Position numbers and translations under genes: made by a program. Below are positions 15,467 through 23,994 of a stretch of DNA of 33,453 nt, piece after piece (the first letter of the stretch is position 1; every line of letters begins with the position of its first letter). The notes under the pieces are model-generated. The model made no database searches. It worked only from the letters and a program-made list of their open reading frames with translations, and was not told where the DNA came from. Location: positions 1 through 33,453 of the forward strand of contig JAIELD010000084.1 of the NCBI GenBank assembly GCA_019753285.1. Direction: 5' to 3'. Source of the DNA: Beijerinckiaceae bacterium (GTDB lineage Bacteria; Pseudomonadota; Alphaproteobacteria; Rhizobiales; Beijerinckiaceae).

Positions 15467-16768
15467 TCACTCCGCCGGCTCGCTCGCCACGATCTCGATG
15501 CCAAAGCCCGTCAGCCCCACGAAGTTGCGCGGGGTGGACGTGAGATTGCGGATCGACAATACGCCAAGGTCGCGCAGGATCTGCGCGCCTAGGCCGACCT
15601 CGCGCCACTGGCGCTGCCGGGCACCCTCCGACGCCGTATCGGCACCGACGGGGTTGGACGGCACGCCGGCGGCGCCGTCACGCAGATAGACGAGGACGCC
15701 CTTGCCCTCGCGCTTGAAATGCTGGAGAGCCGCGGCGATCGTCTTGCCGCCGCCGAGCACGTCGCCAAGCACGTCGGCGCGATGCAGCCGGGCCGGGATG
15801 GCCTTGCCCGCGCCGAGGTCGCCATAGACGAAGGCGAAATGCTGCACCTCGTCATAGGGCGTGACGAACGCATAGCCGGTGAGCTGGCCGATCGCCGTGT
15901 CGACAGGGAAACTCGCGATGCGGTCGACGAGCTTCTCTCGCGCCTGGCGATAGGCGATGAGATCGGCGACCGAGAGCCGCTTCAGCCCGTGCTTCTCGGC
16001 GAAGGCGACGATCTGCTCGCCCTTCATCACCGTGCCGTCATCATTGGCGAGCTCGCAGATCACCCCGACCGGCGGCAGGCCGGCGAGCTTGCAGAGATCG
16101 ACCGCCGCCTCGGTATGGCCCGAACGCATCAGCACGCCGCCATCCTTGGCGATGAGCGGAAAGACATGGCCCGGCCGCACGAAATCGGATGCGCCCATGT
16201 TGCCGTTTGCGAGCGCGCGGACGGTGTTGGTGCGCTGCTCAGCCGAGATGCCGGTGGTGAGGCCATGCTTCACGTCGACCGTAACGGTGAACGCAGTCCC
16301 GAGAGGCGCATCGTTGCTTGCGACCATCGGGTTCAACTGGAGACGGCGCGCCTCGGCCGAGGTCAGCGGCGCACAGACGATGCCGCAGGTGTTGCGGATG
16401 ATGAAGGCCATCTTTTCCGTCGTGCAATGGGCGGCCGCGATGATGAGGTCGCCCTCGTTCTCACGGTCGTCATCATCGGTGACGATCACCATCTCGCCCT
16501 TGGCGAAGCTGTCGATGATGGCGCGGATATGGGTTTCGTTGCCGGACATGGTTCTCTCCGTGGCTGGGCCGACGAGGCCCAGAAAGTCGTTTGGCGTGAC
16601 CGCGCCGCCCGTCGCCTGGGCGATCCGTTCCGCGCTCTCGCGTGAAATCCAGGCGCTGTCGTCGTTGCAAAGGGCGGTGATGCTGGCTGGCGAAAGACCG
16701 ACGCTGGCGGCAAAATCGATGCGCTTCGTCTTCGTTTCCTGCAGCCAGCGGGCAAGTTTCATCGACAC
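15467..16768 (-). CDS. ribB: HTH - DHBP synthase - degenerate GTP cyclohydrolase II fusion (RibBX type)
   Basis: A 433-residue protein in three parts. Residues 1-65 form a Cro/C1-like helix-turn-helix. Residues 75-285 are 3,4-dihydroxy-2-butanone 4-phosphate synthase, with D-D-D-D-R-E-N-E-G-D, R-P-G-H-V-F-P-L and G-H-T-E-A-A-V-D-L; this step turns ribulose 5-phosphate into the four-carbon precursor of riboflavin. Residues 290-433 align with GTP cyclohydrolase II but lack the zinc cysteines (H-R-A-D-V-L-G-D in place of H-S-E-C-L-T-G-D, no R-C-D-C-G) and the Q-E-G-R-G-I-G loop, so that activity is probably lost. The start is GTG 16768 or ATG 16762, neither with a good ribosome site. ATG 16549, before the RibB part, has GGAGAG upstream and could give a shorter form. 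Confidence 0.9.
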   Translation of the reverse strand: MSMKLARWLQETKTKRIDFAASVGLSPASITALCNDDSAWISRESAERIAQATGGAVTPNDFLGLVGPATERTMSGNETHIRAIIDSFAKGEMVIVTDDDDRENEGDLIIAAAHCTTEKMAFIIRNTCGIVCAPLTSAEARRLQLNPMVASNDAPLGTAFTVTVDVKHGLTTGISAEQRTNTVRALANGNMGASDFVRPGHVFPLIAKDGGVLMRSGHTEAAVDLCKLAGLPPVGVICELANDDGTVMKGEQIVAFAEKHGLKRLSVADLIAYRQAREKLVDRIASFPVDTAIGQLTGYAFVTPYDEVQHFAFVYGDLGAGKAIPARLHRADVLGDVLGGGKTIAAALQHFKREGKGVLVYLRDGAAGVPSNPVGADTASEGARQRQWREVGLGAQILRDLGVLSIRNLTSTPRNFVGLTGFGIEIVASEPAE

Positions 16769-16785
16769 AACATATGGCGGCTCAG

Positions 16786-16802
16786 TTTCATCTACAATGA
16801 AA
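16786..16802. promoter_or_regulatory. Inverted repeat just upstream of the HTH-ribB start
   Basis: TTTCAT (16786-16791), a 5-base spacer and ATGAAA (16797-16802) form a perfect 6-bp inverted repeat about 18 bases before the GTG start. AGTTTCATC at 16784-16792 is repeated at 16755-16763 across the start codon. This could be an operator for the HTH domain of the gene itself. The pattern is short and may be chance. No FMN riboswitch fits in the 60-bp gap to aroC. Confidence 0.3.
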
Positions 16803-16828
16803 TTCTTGGTGATTTCAGTGTTGATGAA

Positions 16829-17914
16829 TTATCCCTGCTGGGCGCGGTGTCGCAGCAGGTGATCAGCGAGCACGCAGGCCATCATTGCCTCGCCGACAGG
16901 GACGGCGCGGATGCCGACGCACGGATCATGGCGGCCTTTGGTCATGATTTCTTTCTCATGGCCGAAGCGATCGATCGTGGCGCGCGGCGTCAGGATCGAT
17001 GAGGTCGGCTTGACGGCAAAGCGCGCAACGATGGCCTGCCCGGTCGAAATGCCGCCGAGGATGCCGCCGGCATGGTTGGAGGAGAAGATCGGCAACCCGT
17101 CATTGCCGATGCGGATTTCATCGGCATTCTCGATGCCGGTGAGCGCCGCCGCCTCGAAGCCTGCGCCGATCTCGACGCCCTTGACCGCGTTGATGCTCAT
17201 CATGGCTGCCGCGATATCGGCGTCGAGCTTGCCGTAGATGGGCGCACCCCATCCCGCAGGCACGCCTTCGGCGACGATCTCGATCACCGCACCGACCGAG
17301 GAGCCTTCCTTGCGGACGCCGTCGAGATAGCCCTCGAAGAAGCGCGCGGCCTCGGCGTCAGGGCAGAAGAACGGGTTGCGCTCGACCTCGGCCCAGTCCC
17401 AGTGCGAGCGATCGATCCTGTGCGGGCCCATCTGCACAAGCGCGCCACGGATCGACACAAAGGGCACGACCTTGCGCGCGATCGCGCCGGCCGCGACCCG
17501 CATCGCCGTCTCCCGCGCCGATGAGCGCCCGCCGCCGCGATAATCGCGGATGCCGTATTTCGCCTCATAGGTGAAATCGGCGTGGCCCGGCCGGAAGGTG
17601 TCCTTGATCTCCCCATAATCCTTGGAGCGCTGATCGGTGTTCTCGATGAGGAGACCGATGGAGGTGCCGGTCGTCACCTCGACGCCGTCATCATCGGCGA
17701 ACAGGCCGGACAGGATCTTGATGCGGTCCGCCTCCTGGCGCTGCGTGGTGAAGCGCGACTGCCCCGGCTTGCGGCGATCGAGGTCGCGCTGGATGTCGGC
17801 TTCGCTGAGCGCGATGCGCGAGGGGCAGCCATCGACGACGCAGCCTATGGCCGTCCCATGGCTCTCGCCGAAGGTGGTGACGCGGAAGAGATGGCCGAAG
17901 CTGTTGTGCGACAT
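16829..17914 (-). CDS. aroC: Chorismate synthase
   Basis: A 361-residue protein of full family length, catalysing the last shikimate-pathway step: 5-enolpyruvylshikimate 3-phosphate to chorismate, using reduced FMN. Hallmarks are F-G-E-S-H-G near the start, [18 protein letters not shown], the [11 protein letters not shown] segment and the C-terminal [12 protein letters not shown]-x-E-A-M. It lies 60 bp upstream of ribB on the same strand. FMN dependence makes the pairing with a riboflavin gene sensible. The region to the divergent exported protein (17915-18005) shows no clear operator. Confidence 0.97.
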   Translation of the reverse strand: MSHNSFGHLFRVTTFGESHGTAIGCVVDGCPSRIALSEADIQRDLDRRKPGQSRFTTQRQEADRIKILSGLFADDDGVEVTTGTSIGLLIENTDQRSKDYGEIKDTFRPGHADFTYEAKYGIRDYRGGGRSSARETAMRVAAGAIARKVVPFVSIRGALVQMGPHRIDRSHWDWAEVERNPFFCPDAEAARFFEGYLDGVRKEGSSVGAVIEIVAEGVPAGWGAPIYGKLDADIAAAMMSINAVKGVEIGAGFEAAALTGIENADEIRIGNDGLPIFSSNHAGGILGGISTGQAIVARFAVKPTSSILTPRATIDRFGHEKEIMTKGRHDPCVGIRAVPVGEAMMACVLADHLLRHRAQQG

Positions 17915-18005
17915 GAGCGCTCGTTATCGTCGCGAGCGGAAAAGGTCAAACGAACGAGGAGCCTGCCCGCTGGCTGCGACAGTGCAGATGCGCTACGCAA
18001 GGCCC

Positions 18006-18884
18006 ATGAAAAACCCGTCGCGCCTCGCCCTCTTGGTTCTCTGCGTCATGCTCCCGACAGCCACCTCGAAGGCCGCGGGGCCGGAGGACGCCTATCTTGC
18101 CGCGCGCGACAAGGCTGCCGCGCGGATCAAGGCGCTCAGCGGTGATGCGAGCGCCAAGCTCGAAAGCCGGACTCTGGCTGATCTCGAGAAGAAGCTCGCA
18201 ACGATCATCGGTCCGATACGGCTGAAGGGTCTGCCGCAAACCGGAAAGATCACGCTCGAAACGCTGAGCGATGGCGTCGGCCTCGGGCTGCTGGACGGCC
18301 TCGCATTCGAGAGCGGCGACCAGAGCCGGAGGGTCGTCGTCACCACCGCCGCGCTGACGACGGCCTGGCTCAAGGCGCACAGGAACTGGAACACGGATCG
18401 GCCTTTGCCGGAGACGTTGGAGGATGCGGCGAAAACCGAGGAATTCCACACGCAGGCGCTCGGGTCGGGAGCCGCCTTCGTGCTTTACGGCGCGGTGCCG
18501 GTGACGAGCCGCTCGGGCTTCGTCCAGGCGAACCTGTTCGCGCAGTCGCAGGACGGGAGCCCGCCCAAGCCGGACGGCGTCATCGTGATCATGAAAAAGG
18601 ACGATCGCGTTTTCGCCTCGCAGTTGAAACTCACTGCGGCGGTTGAGCCCATCGCCCTCTGCGACACCCTCAAACGCAAGCTCGATTCGCAGGCGGATGT
18701 CGTGCTGAAGCGCTATGGCGCGGGCGGTTCGAAAGACCAGAAGCTGTTCGATGACTACACGCGCCGGCAGGAGGCAGCGGATGCCGAATTCAAGCGGTGT
18801 TTTGCCGGCAACGCCGCAGCACAGCGCTGGTTCACGGCAGTGACGGCGGATGCGCAATCGGCCGTCGACGTATTGACGGATTAG
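18006..18884 (+). CDS. Exported protein, unknown function
   Basis: A 292-residue protein with a Sec signal (residues 1-24, R-L-A-L-L-V-L-C-V-M-L-P). The rest is soluble and mixed helical with many charged residues; an early Lys/Arg/Ala-rich helix is followed by a segment holding V-V-V-T-T-A-A-L-T-T-A-W-L and later a cysteine in A-L-C-D-T-L and one in K-R-C-F-A-G. ATG 18006 is preferred because it gives the best signal peptide; an in-frame ATG lies at 17988. I recognise no family. It is divergent from aroC and convergent with the Pls-type synthetase gene, 57 bp apart, so there is no evidence that they share transcription. Confidence 0.75.
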   Translation: MKNPSRLALLVLCVMLPTATSKAAGPEDAYLAARDKAAARIKALSGDASAKLESRTLADLEKKLATIIGPIRLKGLPQTGKITLETLSDGVGLGLLDGLAFESGDQSRRVVVTTAALTTAWLKAHRNWNTDRPLPETLEDAAKTEEFHTQALGSGAAFVLYGAVPVTSRSGFVQANLFAQSQDGSPPKPDGVIVIMKKDDRVFASQLKLTAAVEPIALCDTLKRKLDSQADVVLKRYGAGGSKDQKLFDDYTRRQEAADAEFKRCFAGNAAAQRWFTAVTADAQSAVDVLTD

Positions 18885-18941
18885 GTCGTTTTTCCGTCTT
18901 GGCGGTGCCGTCGACCGATTGCCGGACCAGACGGCGACGCC

Positions 18942-21900
18942 TCAGGCGGCTTGCGCCTGGCGAGGCTCGACGCCATCCGTGACTAGCGCGCCGACGGGTT
19001 GCGCCGGAGCGCCGGCCCATCTGGTATGCGGCGGGATGTGCTCGCCCTTCATGACGAGGGTCAGCGAGCCGAGCTGCGCGTAATCACCCACTTTCGAATC
19101 GTAAAGCACCGTCGTGTACCAGCCGATGTTGACGCCGTTGCCAATCTCGACACGGCCGATCTTCATCACGCGGTCTTCATAAAGATGGGTCTGAAGGCAG
19201 CTCGACATGTTGAGCGTGCAATGGTCGCCGATCTTGATGCAGTCGAACTCGGTGATGTCCGTGAGGTCGATCCAGCAGCCCTTGCCGACCTTGCAGCCAT
19301 AAAGGCGCAGCACCCAGGGCAGGAACGGCGTTCCGCGCAGGAACTCGATATAGGCCTTGCCGACGAGCCCACCATAGAGCACGGCCACCATCTCCGTCTT
19401 CATGGCCCAGAACGACCACATCGGATACATGGTCGGCTTGTAGCGGCCCATGAACATCCACTTGATGGCGGCGACCGCAACGATCAGGGTCGTCGCGATC
19501 ACGACGCCGGCTGAAAAGAACAGCAGGGCGGCGAGCCCGTAATTGCCGTCTTCCAGCGGGGTCTGGATGACGTCGGCGGCGATGTAGCCGCAGGTGATCA
19601 TCATCGCGATGGGAAGCGAGGTGTGGAAGATCTCGAAGATCGTGCGCACATAGATCATGTAGGGCGGCGGGTCGTAGGTCATGCCCTCCGCCGCGCCGAC
19701 GCGCTGGCGGGTCGGGAACTTGATGCCGGGGCTGCCGAACCAGATCTCGTCCTTGCCGACCTTGAGGTCCGGCGGCAGCTTCGACTTCACGCCGATCAGC
19801 GCGCCATCCTCGATCACCGCCCCGCCGCTGATGACGGCGCTGTTGCCGATGAAGACGCGGTCGCCCGTCTTCACGGGCTTCAGCGTCATCCAGCCATTGC
19901 GGATTTCCTCGTCACCCATGATCACTTCATCGCCGACGAAGTTGTTCTTGCCGATCTCGACGAGATCGTAGCGCCCGGCAAGGTTGGTCGAGATCTCCGA
20001 GCCCTTGCCGATCTTCGCGCCCATCATGCGATACCAGGAGCGCATGAACACGGTTGCGTAGAGCGAGGACAGCGTCTCCAGCATCACCTCCATGGCGAGA
20101 GCCATGACCCATTTGCGAAGATAGAAATTGGAGTAGATCGAGAACGAGCCCTCCCGCACGCGCGGCAGCAGGATCCAGCGCACCATCACGATGACGAGCA
20201 TCGACAATACGACGAGAACCATCGCGGTGGGCCAGGTCAGCAGCGGCAGCGTCGACCAGGCGACGGTGTTGTCCTGCGCCGTGTCGAGCAGCGCATCGAG
20301 ATTGTAGAGCACGTAGAAGGCAGGGAAGATCGGCAGCAGCCCCAGCATCTGCGTAAGGATGTAGCCACCCATGTAAACGAAGGTCTGCGCGAGGCGGACG
20401 AGCGCGGACGCCGTCGGGTGCTCCGGAATAGAGTCCCTGTCGACCGGCCCGACCTTGCGCGCCGGCGAACCGTCCCAATGCTCCCAGGCGGGCACGGTCA
20501 TGCCGGGCGCGACGCTTGAGAGGTCACCGATTTCGGTGCCGGCCTCGAGCTTCGAATTCACGCCCATCACGCAGGAATTGCCCGTGACCGCGTGATCACC
20601 GATCTCGATCGTGCCGATGATCATCTCGTTGCCGATGACCTCGATGTTGGCGAAGTGGTTGTCCTGCCCGAGGCTGGTGCGGTCGCCGATCGTCATGAGG
20701 TCGATCGCGCCGGCCTCGAACTCGGCGATCATCGCCTCCTTGCCGACCTTGGCGCCGAGAGCCCTTAGGTACCAGCGCATCATCGGCGAGGATTGCAGGA
20801 AGCGGATGGAGACGGTCTGGATCAGGCGCTGCACCAGCCAGACGCGGAAATAATAAACGCCCCAGAGCGGATAGCGGCCGGGCTTCGTGCGGCCGAGGAT
20901 CAGCCATTTCAGGACGATGACCAGCAGCTTCGTGGCAATGTTGATGCCGACATAGACGCCCATCAGGATGAGCATCTCGTAATACCAGACCGAATCTTCC
21001 GTATGGAGGATGATCGACGACAGGAACAGGCCGAGCCACTGGATCGTGACAAGCCCGAGGATGAAGGGCATGGCCGCCGCCTGGGCAAGACCGCACAGAA
21101 AGCGCCGGCGAAACGGCACGGGCTCAAAGGAAAGGTCACGCGGGCCGGCGTTGCCATTGGCGACCTGCAGCTCGTCGAGATTGGCGGCGATGCTGCGCAG
21201 CGTGCGGAACTTGTAGATCTCCTGCATCGTCAGCGTCGCATGGGCCGGCGTCTGCCGGACGGCGGAGACGAATTGCGCCGCGATCAGCGAATGCCCGCCA
21301 AGCTCGGTGAAGAAATCCGCATCGAACGGTAGCGTCTGGCCGGGAAAAGCCTTCTGCGCAGCCGCGAGGATGATCGCCTCGGTCTCCGTGCGCGGCTCCT
21401 CCTGCGCATCCCCCGGACCTGCGGAGGAAAGCTCCCGCGCCTTCAACGCCTTGCGGTCAACCTTGCCGGATGAGAGGCGCGGCAGGGAGTCGACCACCTC
21501 GTAGCGGTTCGGCACCATATAGGGCGGCAGCACGCCGCGAAGCCGCGAGCGGAGCGCCATGGCGTCGATCGATGCGTCCGGAGCGGCCACGAGGAAGGCG
21601 ACGAGATTTTCCACGTCTCCGTCGCGCCGCAGCAGCACCGCCGCCTGCAGGATCTCGGCCTCGTCGGTGAGCTTCGTCTCGATCTCGCCAAGTTCGACGC
21701 GGAAGCCGCGGATCTTCACCTGATCGTCGATGCGGCCGAAGAAAGAGACGTTGCCGTTGACGTCGATCGCGACCGCATCGCCCGAGCGATAGAGGACCGG
21801 GTCCGAACCATCATGGGCGAACGGATTGGCGATGAACTTCTCAGCCGTCAGCGCATCGCGTTTGAGGTATCCTCGCGCGACGCCGGGCCCGCCGATGAGC

Positions 21901-23063
21901 AACTCGCCCTGCTGGCCGACCTCGAGAAGCGACAGCGTGTCGACATCCGCGACATAGACGCTGTAATTGGCGATCGGCGTGCCGATGGTCACGGCTTCGC
22001 CCGGCTTCACCTCGCAGAGCGTCGCGACCACCGTGGCCTCGGTCGGGCCATAGGTGTTGAAGATGCGGCGGCCGGGACGGGCCCAGCGGTTGACCAGCGC
22101 CGGCGGGCAGGCCTCGCCGCCAAGGATGATCGTGCGCAGCGAAGGCACGTCCTTGCCCATGATGCCGAGCAGCGTCGGCACCGTATCCATCACCGTGACG
22201 CCGGCCGCGATCAGCACGTCCGGCAGACGGTCGGCTTCCGCCATGATGTCGGGTGTCGCCACGAACAGCGTCGCGCCGACCAGATAGGGGATCCAGATTT
22301 CCTCCATCGAAAGGTCGAAGGCGACCGACGCGCCCTGGAACACGATGTCGGTCGAGCGCATGTCGAGATCGACATTGGCCGAGCGCAGATAGTGGCAGAT
22401 GTTGGCCTGCGTGATGACGATGCCCTTGGGCACGCCGGTCGAGCCCGAGGTGTAGATCATGTAGGCGGGGCTTGCCGGGCTCGCGCCCGCTTTGCGCGGA
22501 TCGAGCGTCACCTTGGCGTCGCTCGCGGCGAGCGCGTTCGAGGTGAAGATGGGAACATGCGCGTTGCGCGCCGTCTCCGCCAGCGCCTCGGAGGTGAGCA
22601 GCCCTTTTGCCTCGGCATCCTCGAGGCAGGTGGCAATGCGGCCGATCGGAGCATCCGCGTCGAAGGGCAGCCAGGCGGCGCCTGTCTTGGTGATCGCGAT
22701 CTGCGCGGTGAGGAGTTCAGGCCCGCGCGCCATCCAGAGCCCGACGACGGACCCCGGCCCGATGCCGGCTGCGGCAAGCCCGCGCGCCACAAGGTCCGAA
22801 CGCGCATCGATCTCGGCATAGCTGAACACGCGCTCACGCGTCGCGTAGACCGCCTTTTGCGGGAAGCGCCGCGCGGTTTCGCTGAAGATTTCCGACAGCA
22901 GTTCGTCGCGGATCAGATCCGGCCGGATCGCGCCCTTCAGCATTGACGGGTTGAAGACCGGCAGAACGTCGAGCGCCGCCTCGATCGCGGGCGTATCGAT
23001 CTTGATCTCGTTCATACCGGCTGACCCATGAGCGACGACGGTTCCTTCCCGCTTCGGCGGCAC
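18942..23063 (-). CDS. Pls/PosA-type single-module NRPS, candidate homo-poly(amino acid) synthetase
   Basis: A 1373-residue membrane enzyme. Residues 60-540 are an adenylation domain (A3 Y-T-S-G-S-T-G-V-P-K-G at 204-214; N-T-Y-G-P-T-E; Y-R-S-G-D; G-K-V-D-R-K with K534). Residues 560-630 are a carrier domain, G-G-H-S with phosphopantetheine Ser592. Three repeats follow, each two membrane helices (about 655-720, 895-965, 1145-1200) plus a hexapeptide-repeat beta-helix domain (768-870, 1012-1115, 1255-1358). There is no HHxxxDG condensation motif and no thioesterase. This is the layout of epsilon-poly-L-lysine synthetase, whose three soluble domains join monomers. The hand-aligned pocket reads D-L-E-D-I-G-T-V-V-K; Glu and Asp suggest a cationic residue (Lys, Orn or Dab), which is inference. 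The GTG at 23063 has AGGGG upstream; ATG 23015 is the alternative. Confidence 0.92.
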   Translation of the reverse strand: MPPKREGTVVAHGSAGMNEIKIDTPAIEAALDVLPVFNPSMLKGAIRPDLIRDELLSEIFSETARRFPQKAVYATRERVFSYAEIDARSDLVARGLAAAGIGPGSVVGLWMARGPELLTAQIAITKTGAAWLPFDADAPIGRIATCLEDAEAKGLLTSEALAETARNAHVPIFTSNALAASDAKVTLDPRKAGASPASPAYMIYTSGSTGVPKGIVITQANICHYLRSANVDLDMRSTDIVFQGASVAFDLSMEEIWIPYLVGATLFVATPDIMAEADRLPDVLIAAGVTVMDTVPTLLGIMGKDVPSLRTIILGGEACPPALVNRWARPGRRIFNTYGPTEATVVATLCEVKPGEAVTIGTPIANYSVYVADVDTLSLLEVGQQGELLIGGPGVARGYLKRDALTAEKFIANPFAHDGSDPVLYRSGDAVAIDVNGNVSFFGRIDDQVKIRGFRVELGEIETKLTDEAEILQAAVLLRRDGDVENLVAFLVAAPDASIDAMALRSRLRGVLPPYMVPNRYEVVDSLPRLSSGKVDRKALKARELSSAGPGDAQEEPRTETEAIILAAAQKAFPGQTLPFDADFFTELGGHSLIAAQFVSAVRQTPAHATLTMQEIYKFRTLRSIAANLDELQVANGNAGPRDLSFEPVPFRRRFLCGLAQAAAMPFILGLVTIQWLGLFLSSIILHTEDSVWYYEMLILMGVYVGINIATKLLVIVLKWLILGRTKPGRYPLWGVYYFRVWLVQRLIQTVSIRFLQSSPMMRWYLRALGAKVGKEAMIAEFEAGAIDLMTIGDRTSLGQDNHFANIEVIGNEMIIGTIEIGDHAVTGNSCVMGVNSKLEAGTEIGDLSSVAPGMTVPAWEHWDGSPARKVGPVDRDSIPEHPTASALVRLAQTFVYMGGYILTQMLGLLPIFPAFYVLYNLDALLDTAQDNTVAWSTLPLLTWPTAMVLVVLSMLVIVMVRWILLPRVREGSFSIYSNFYLRKWVMALAMEVMLETLSSLYATVFMRSWYRMMGAKIGKGSEISTNLAGRYDLVEIGKNNFVGDEVIMGDEEIRNGWMTLKPVKTGDRVFIGNSAVISGGAVIEDGALIGVKSKLPPDLKVGKDEIWFGSPGIKFPTRQRVGAAEGMTYDPPPYMIYVRTIFEIFHTSLPIAMMITCGYIAADVIQTPLEDGNYGLAALLFFSAGVVIATTLIVAVAAIKWMFMGRYKPTMYPMWSFWAMKTEMVAVLYGGLVGKAYIEFLRGTPFLPWVLRLYGCKVGKGCWIDLTDITEFDCIKIGDHCTLNMSSCLQTHLYEDRVMKIGRVEIGNGVNIGWYTTVLYDSKVGDYAQLGSLTLVMKGEHIPPHTRWAGAPAQPVGALVTDGVEPRQAQAA

Positions 23064-23307
23064 AAAGCCCCTGACGGCGCTGCGCGACGACCACGGCCTT
23101 TGACTGGCACGATTTTAGAGCGCTTTCTTACGCGATAATTCACCATTCGTTAAGGCTGCGGCCCGCCGAGCGGCTGATTAATCGAGCGTCGTGGTTTACG
23201 AGAGCTTTTTTAAAGACATGATCGCCATGCGCCAGCCGGCGCGGCTTCGGCATGAATGAGCCTTGGTCTGATGCAGCAAGCCGCATGAATGGCCGCTGAA
23301 TCCATTC

Positions 23308-23898
23308 TCAACCGACCCAGCGATGGCCGCCATTCTCGAACAGGAGGATGCGCCCCTGCCGGATCTCCGCTTTCGGCGCATCAACGGTCGACTCGCCCCC
23401 GATCAGCACGAGCAACGCTCGCGCGACGCCGCCATGGGCGACGATCACGCTGTCCTCACTCACCGTTTCGAGCCAGATCGCGATGCGGTCGGTGAGCATC
23501 TGGTAGCTCTCGCCGCCCGGCGGAACGAAACCCCATTTATCGGCTTCGCGCCCGGCGGCCTCGCCCGGATCGGAGCGGCGCACCTCCTTCCAGGTGAGCC
23601 CCTCCCAGCGGCCGAAGGAGATTTCCTTCAGGCGATCGTCGATCGCATAGCCATCGGCAGGCAGGCCCGCCGCCTCGCGCATCAGGCGCATGGTCGCGAT
23701 GGTGCGCAGCATCGGGCTCGAAATGAACGGCATGTCGAGCCTCGCGCCGATCAAGCTTTTCAGGATCTCGCCGCAGCGCACGGCCTGCTTCTCGCCGGTC
23801 CGATTGAGCGGAATGTCCTGCTGGCCCTGCAGGCGGGCGACTGCGTTCCAGTCGGTTTCGCCGTGTCGAACAAAAAACAGGGTCGGCTGAGCGCTCAT
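23308..23898 (-). CDS. Histidine phosphatase family protein (phosphoglycerate-mutase-like)
   Basis: A 196-residue branch-1 histidine phosphatase. The catalytic motif is F-V-R-H-G-E-T-D-W-N with H12; L-N-x-x-G, the S-S-P-M-L-R-T segment, the acid residue region L-K-E-I-S-F-G-x-W-E-G, and the second His in V-I-V-A-H-G-G-V-A-R are all present. The ATG at 23898 has GAGG close upstream; the frame is open to 23949, but that leader is not conserved-looking. The family covers cofactor-dependent mutases and broad phosphatases, and this one resembles the GpmB/CobC-type phosphatases. It is usually near aroC and fabI in Rhizobiales; here the Pls-type gene separates it from aroC. Confidence 0.92.
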   Translation of the reverse strand: MSAQPTLFFVRHGETDWNAVARLQGQQDIPLNRTGEKQAVRCGEILKSLIGARLDMPFISSPMLRTIATMRLMREAAGLPADGYAIDDRLKEISFGRWEGLTWKEVRRSDPGEAAGREADKWGFVPPGGESYQMLTDRIAIWLETVSEDSVIVAHGGVARALLVLIGGESTVDAPKAEIRQGRILLFENGGHRWVG

Positions 23899-23994
23899 CC
23901 GCCTCGCATGGCAAATAAGGGGTTGCCTGACAAGCGGCGCGGGTGTCACGCAGGCCGCCTTGCGCCACGATGGTAAACCGATCGCCTCGGATGA

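Noticed and set aside
16769-16828. FMN riboswitch before ribB
   Set aside because: The gap is 60 bp, too short, and none of the conserved FMN-riboswitch core is seen.
18894-18934. CCGTCT ... AGACGG inverted repeat between the two convergent genes as a terminator
   Set aside because: The loop is about 29 bases and the T-run lies on the wrong side of the stem for either strand.
21813-22946. Long + strand open frame (377 codons) inside the Pls-type gene
   Set aside because: It is antisense to the adenylation domain, very rich in Arg and His, and has no family motif; it is a by-product of GC-rich codon use.
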